6,654 nt of DNA from Alcaligenaceae bacterium (GTDB lineage Bacteria; Pseudomonadota; Gammaproteobacteria; Burkholderiales; Burkholderiaceae_B). This document shows, one piece after another, positions 5,545 through 6,654 of the stretch (positions are counted from its first letter, which is position 1; every line of letters starts with the position of its first letter). Where the stretch lies: positions 1 through 6,654 of the forward strand of contig JAJUJN010000114.1 of assembly GCA_029265335.1 (NCBI GenBank). Direction: 5' to 3'. The position numbers were made by a program, and so were the translations under genes. Under the pieces are notes generated by a model. That model had not been told where the DNA came from. It saw only the letters and a program-made list of their open reading frames with translations, and did not search any database.

Positions 5545-6654
5545 ATGGATCCCAAGAAAACACTGAATCTTCCCGAAACCTCCTTCCCGATGCGCGGCAA
5601 CCTGCCCAAGCGTGAACCCGAATGGGTTCGCCAATGGCAAGAGCGCGGCGTGTATCAGGCCATTCGCCGTGCCAGCGCGGGCCGCCCCCGCTTTGTGCTG
5701 CACGACGGCCCACCTTACGCCAACGGCGATATCCATATCGGCCACGCGGTGAACAAGATCCTCAAGGACATCATCGTGAAAAGCCGCAACCTGGCGGGCT
5801 TCGACGCCCATTACGTGCCCGGTTGGGACTGCCACGGCATGCCGATCGAGATTCAGATCGAGAAGCTCTACGGCAAGCACCTGCCCGTGGCTGAAGTGCA
5901 GGCCAAGGCGCGCGCGTACGCCGCCGAACAGGTGGAACGGCAAAAAGCCGACTTCCAGCGCCTGGGAGTTCTGGGTGAGTGGGACAACCCCTATCTCACG
6001 ATGAACTTCACCAACGAGGCCGACGAGCTGCGCGCCCTGGGGCGCATTCTTGAAGACGGCTTTGTGTTTCGCGGCCTCAAGCCGGTGAACTGGTGCTTTG
6101 ATTGCGGTTCAGCCCTGGCCGAGGCCGAAGTGGAATATGCCGATCGCACCGACCCAGCGATCGACGTGGCCTTTCCGTTCACCGACCGCGATGCCGTTGC
6201 TCAGGCCTTCGGCCTGCCCTCGCTTGAAGACGATGGCGCGATCGTGATCTGGACCACCACCCCCTGGACCATCCCCGCCAACCAAGCGCTCAACGTGCAC
6301 CCCGAGCTGGAATACGCGCTGGTGCGCATTGCACCCGAAGCGGGCACGGGCAGCTTGCTGATTCTGGCGCGCGAGCGGGTGGATGCCTGCCTGGAACAAT
6401 GGGGGCTGAGTGGTGTGATGCTCGCCAGCGTACCCGGCGAGGCGTTGGCGGGCCTTGAATTCCGGCACCCGTTGGCCAAGCTCGATGCGGGCTACGATCG
6501 CGTCGCTCCCGTGTATGCCGCCGACTACGTCACTCTCGACACCGGCACAGGCATTGTGCATGCCTCGCCCGCCTACGGCGTGGAAGACTTCATGGTGTGT
6601 CGCGAACATGGTTTGCAAGACGACGACATTCTCAACCCCGTGCGCGGCAACGGC
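5545..6654 (+). CDS. ileS: Isoleucyl-tRNA synthetase, N-terminal 370 codons (runs off right edge)
   Basis: A class I aminoacyl-tRNA synthetase that charges tRNA-Ile and hydrolyses mischarged Val-tRNA. The frame is open from the ATG to the window end. The HIGH signature is at 64-67, within [28 protein letters not shown] follows, then [17 protein letters not shown] (182-198) at the edge of the editing insert. In the CP1 editing domain, the Thr-rich [11 protein letters not shown] is at 236-246 and [15 protein letters not shown] at 334-348; its final D348 is the likely counterpart of the editing Asp (E. coli D342). The KMSKS loop and zinc-binding C-terminus lie outside; full length should be about 940 residues. 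The start gives [12 protein letters not shown], the expected beta-proteobacterial N-terminus, although no clear Shine-Dalgarno precedes it. It lies 113 bp after ribF and may be cotranscribed with it. Confidence 0.97.
   Translation, partial: MDPKKTLNLPETSFPMRGNLPKREPEWVRQWQERGVYQAIRRASAGRPRFVLHDGPPYANGDIHIGHAVNKILKDIIVKSRNLAGFDAHYVPGWDCHGMPIEIQIEKLYGKHLPVAEVQAKARAYAAEQVERQKADFQRLGVLGEWDNPYLTMNFTNEADELRALGRILEDGFVFRGLKPVNWCFDCGSALAEAEVEYADRTDPAIDVAFPFTDRDAVAQAFGLPSLEDDGAIVIWTTTPWTIPANQALNVHPELEYALVRIAPEAGTGSLLILARERVDACLEQWGLSGVMLASVPGEALAGLEFRHPLAKLDAGYDRVAPVYAADYVTLDTGTGIVHASPAYGVEDFMVCREHGLQDDDILNPVRGNG

Noticed and set aside
1..6654. CRISPR arrays, tRNA or rRNA genes, insertion sequences, or phage defence genes
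   Set aside because: I looked for regularly spaced repeats, cloverleaf features, transposase-like proteins and flanking repeats and saw none in this window.

Overview
The window looks like a chromosomal segment of a GC-rich beta-proteobacterium. The gene neighbourhood (purN and an RsmB-type methyltransferase facing one way, ribF and ileS facing the other) and the protein sequences fit Burkholderiales, perhaps near Alcaligenaceae. That placement is recognition from memory, not a search. Coding density is high and most of the window is core metabolism and translation machinery.

Layout from left to right. (1) 1-484, minus strand: a toxin-first HigBA/RelE-like toxin-antitoxin pair. The toxin is complete, the antitoxin runs off the left edge, and their ends overlap as ATGA. 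A perfect 7+7 bp inverted repeat sits just upstream of the toxin, overlapping its likely -10 box. (2) 593-626: a strong, symmetrical, probably bidirectional terminator that insulates this module from the next gene. (3) 681-1886, minus: a membrane fatty-acid desaturase with three intact histidine boxes and a long helical C-terminal tail. (4) 1887-2180: a 294-bp gap with an extended dyad upstream of the desaturase and a cluster of short hairpins behind rsmB. (5) 2181-4351, minus: purN and an rsmB-family rRNA cytosine methyltransferase gene, again joined by an ATGA overlap. (6) 4352-4423: a 72-bp divergent intergenic region. (7) 4424-5431, plus: ribF, the bifunctional riboflavin kinase/FAD synthetase. 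(8) 5432-5544: a gap with two tandem hairpins. (9) 5545 to the right edge, plus: the first 370 codons of ileS.

How they work together: purN (purine synthesis) and rsmB (rRNA modification) form one short, translationally coupled operon. ribF (FMN/FAD supply) and ileS (isoleucyl-tRNA) form the divergent unit, which normally continues with lspA in proteobacteria; that part lies outside the window. The desaturase is a stand-alone unit that adjusts membrane lipid unsaturation. The toxin-antitoxin pair is the only accessory element, and it is bounded by its own promoter/operator and terminator.

I found no convincing novel system. The points most worth checking are non-coding: the nested dyad before the desaturase, the toxin operator, the apparently leaderless or near-leaderless ribF start, and the hairpins between ribF and ileS.
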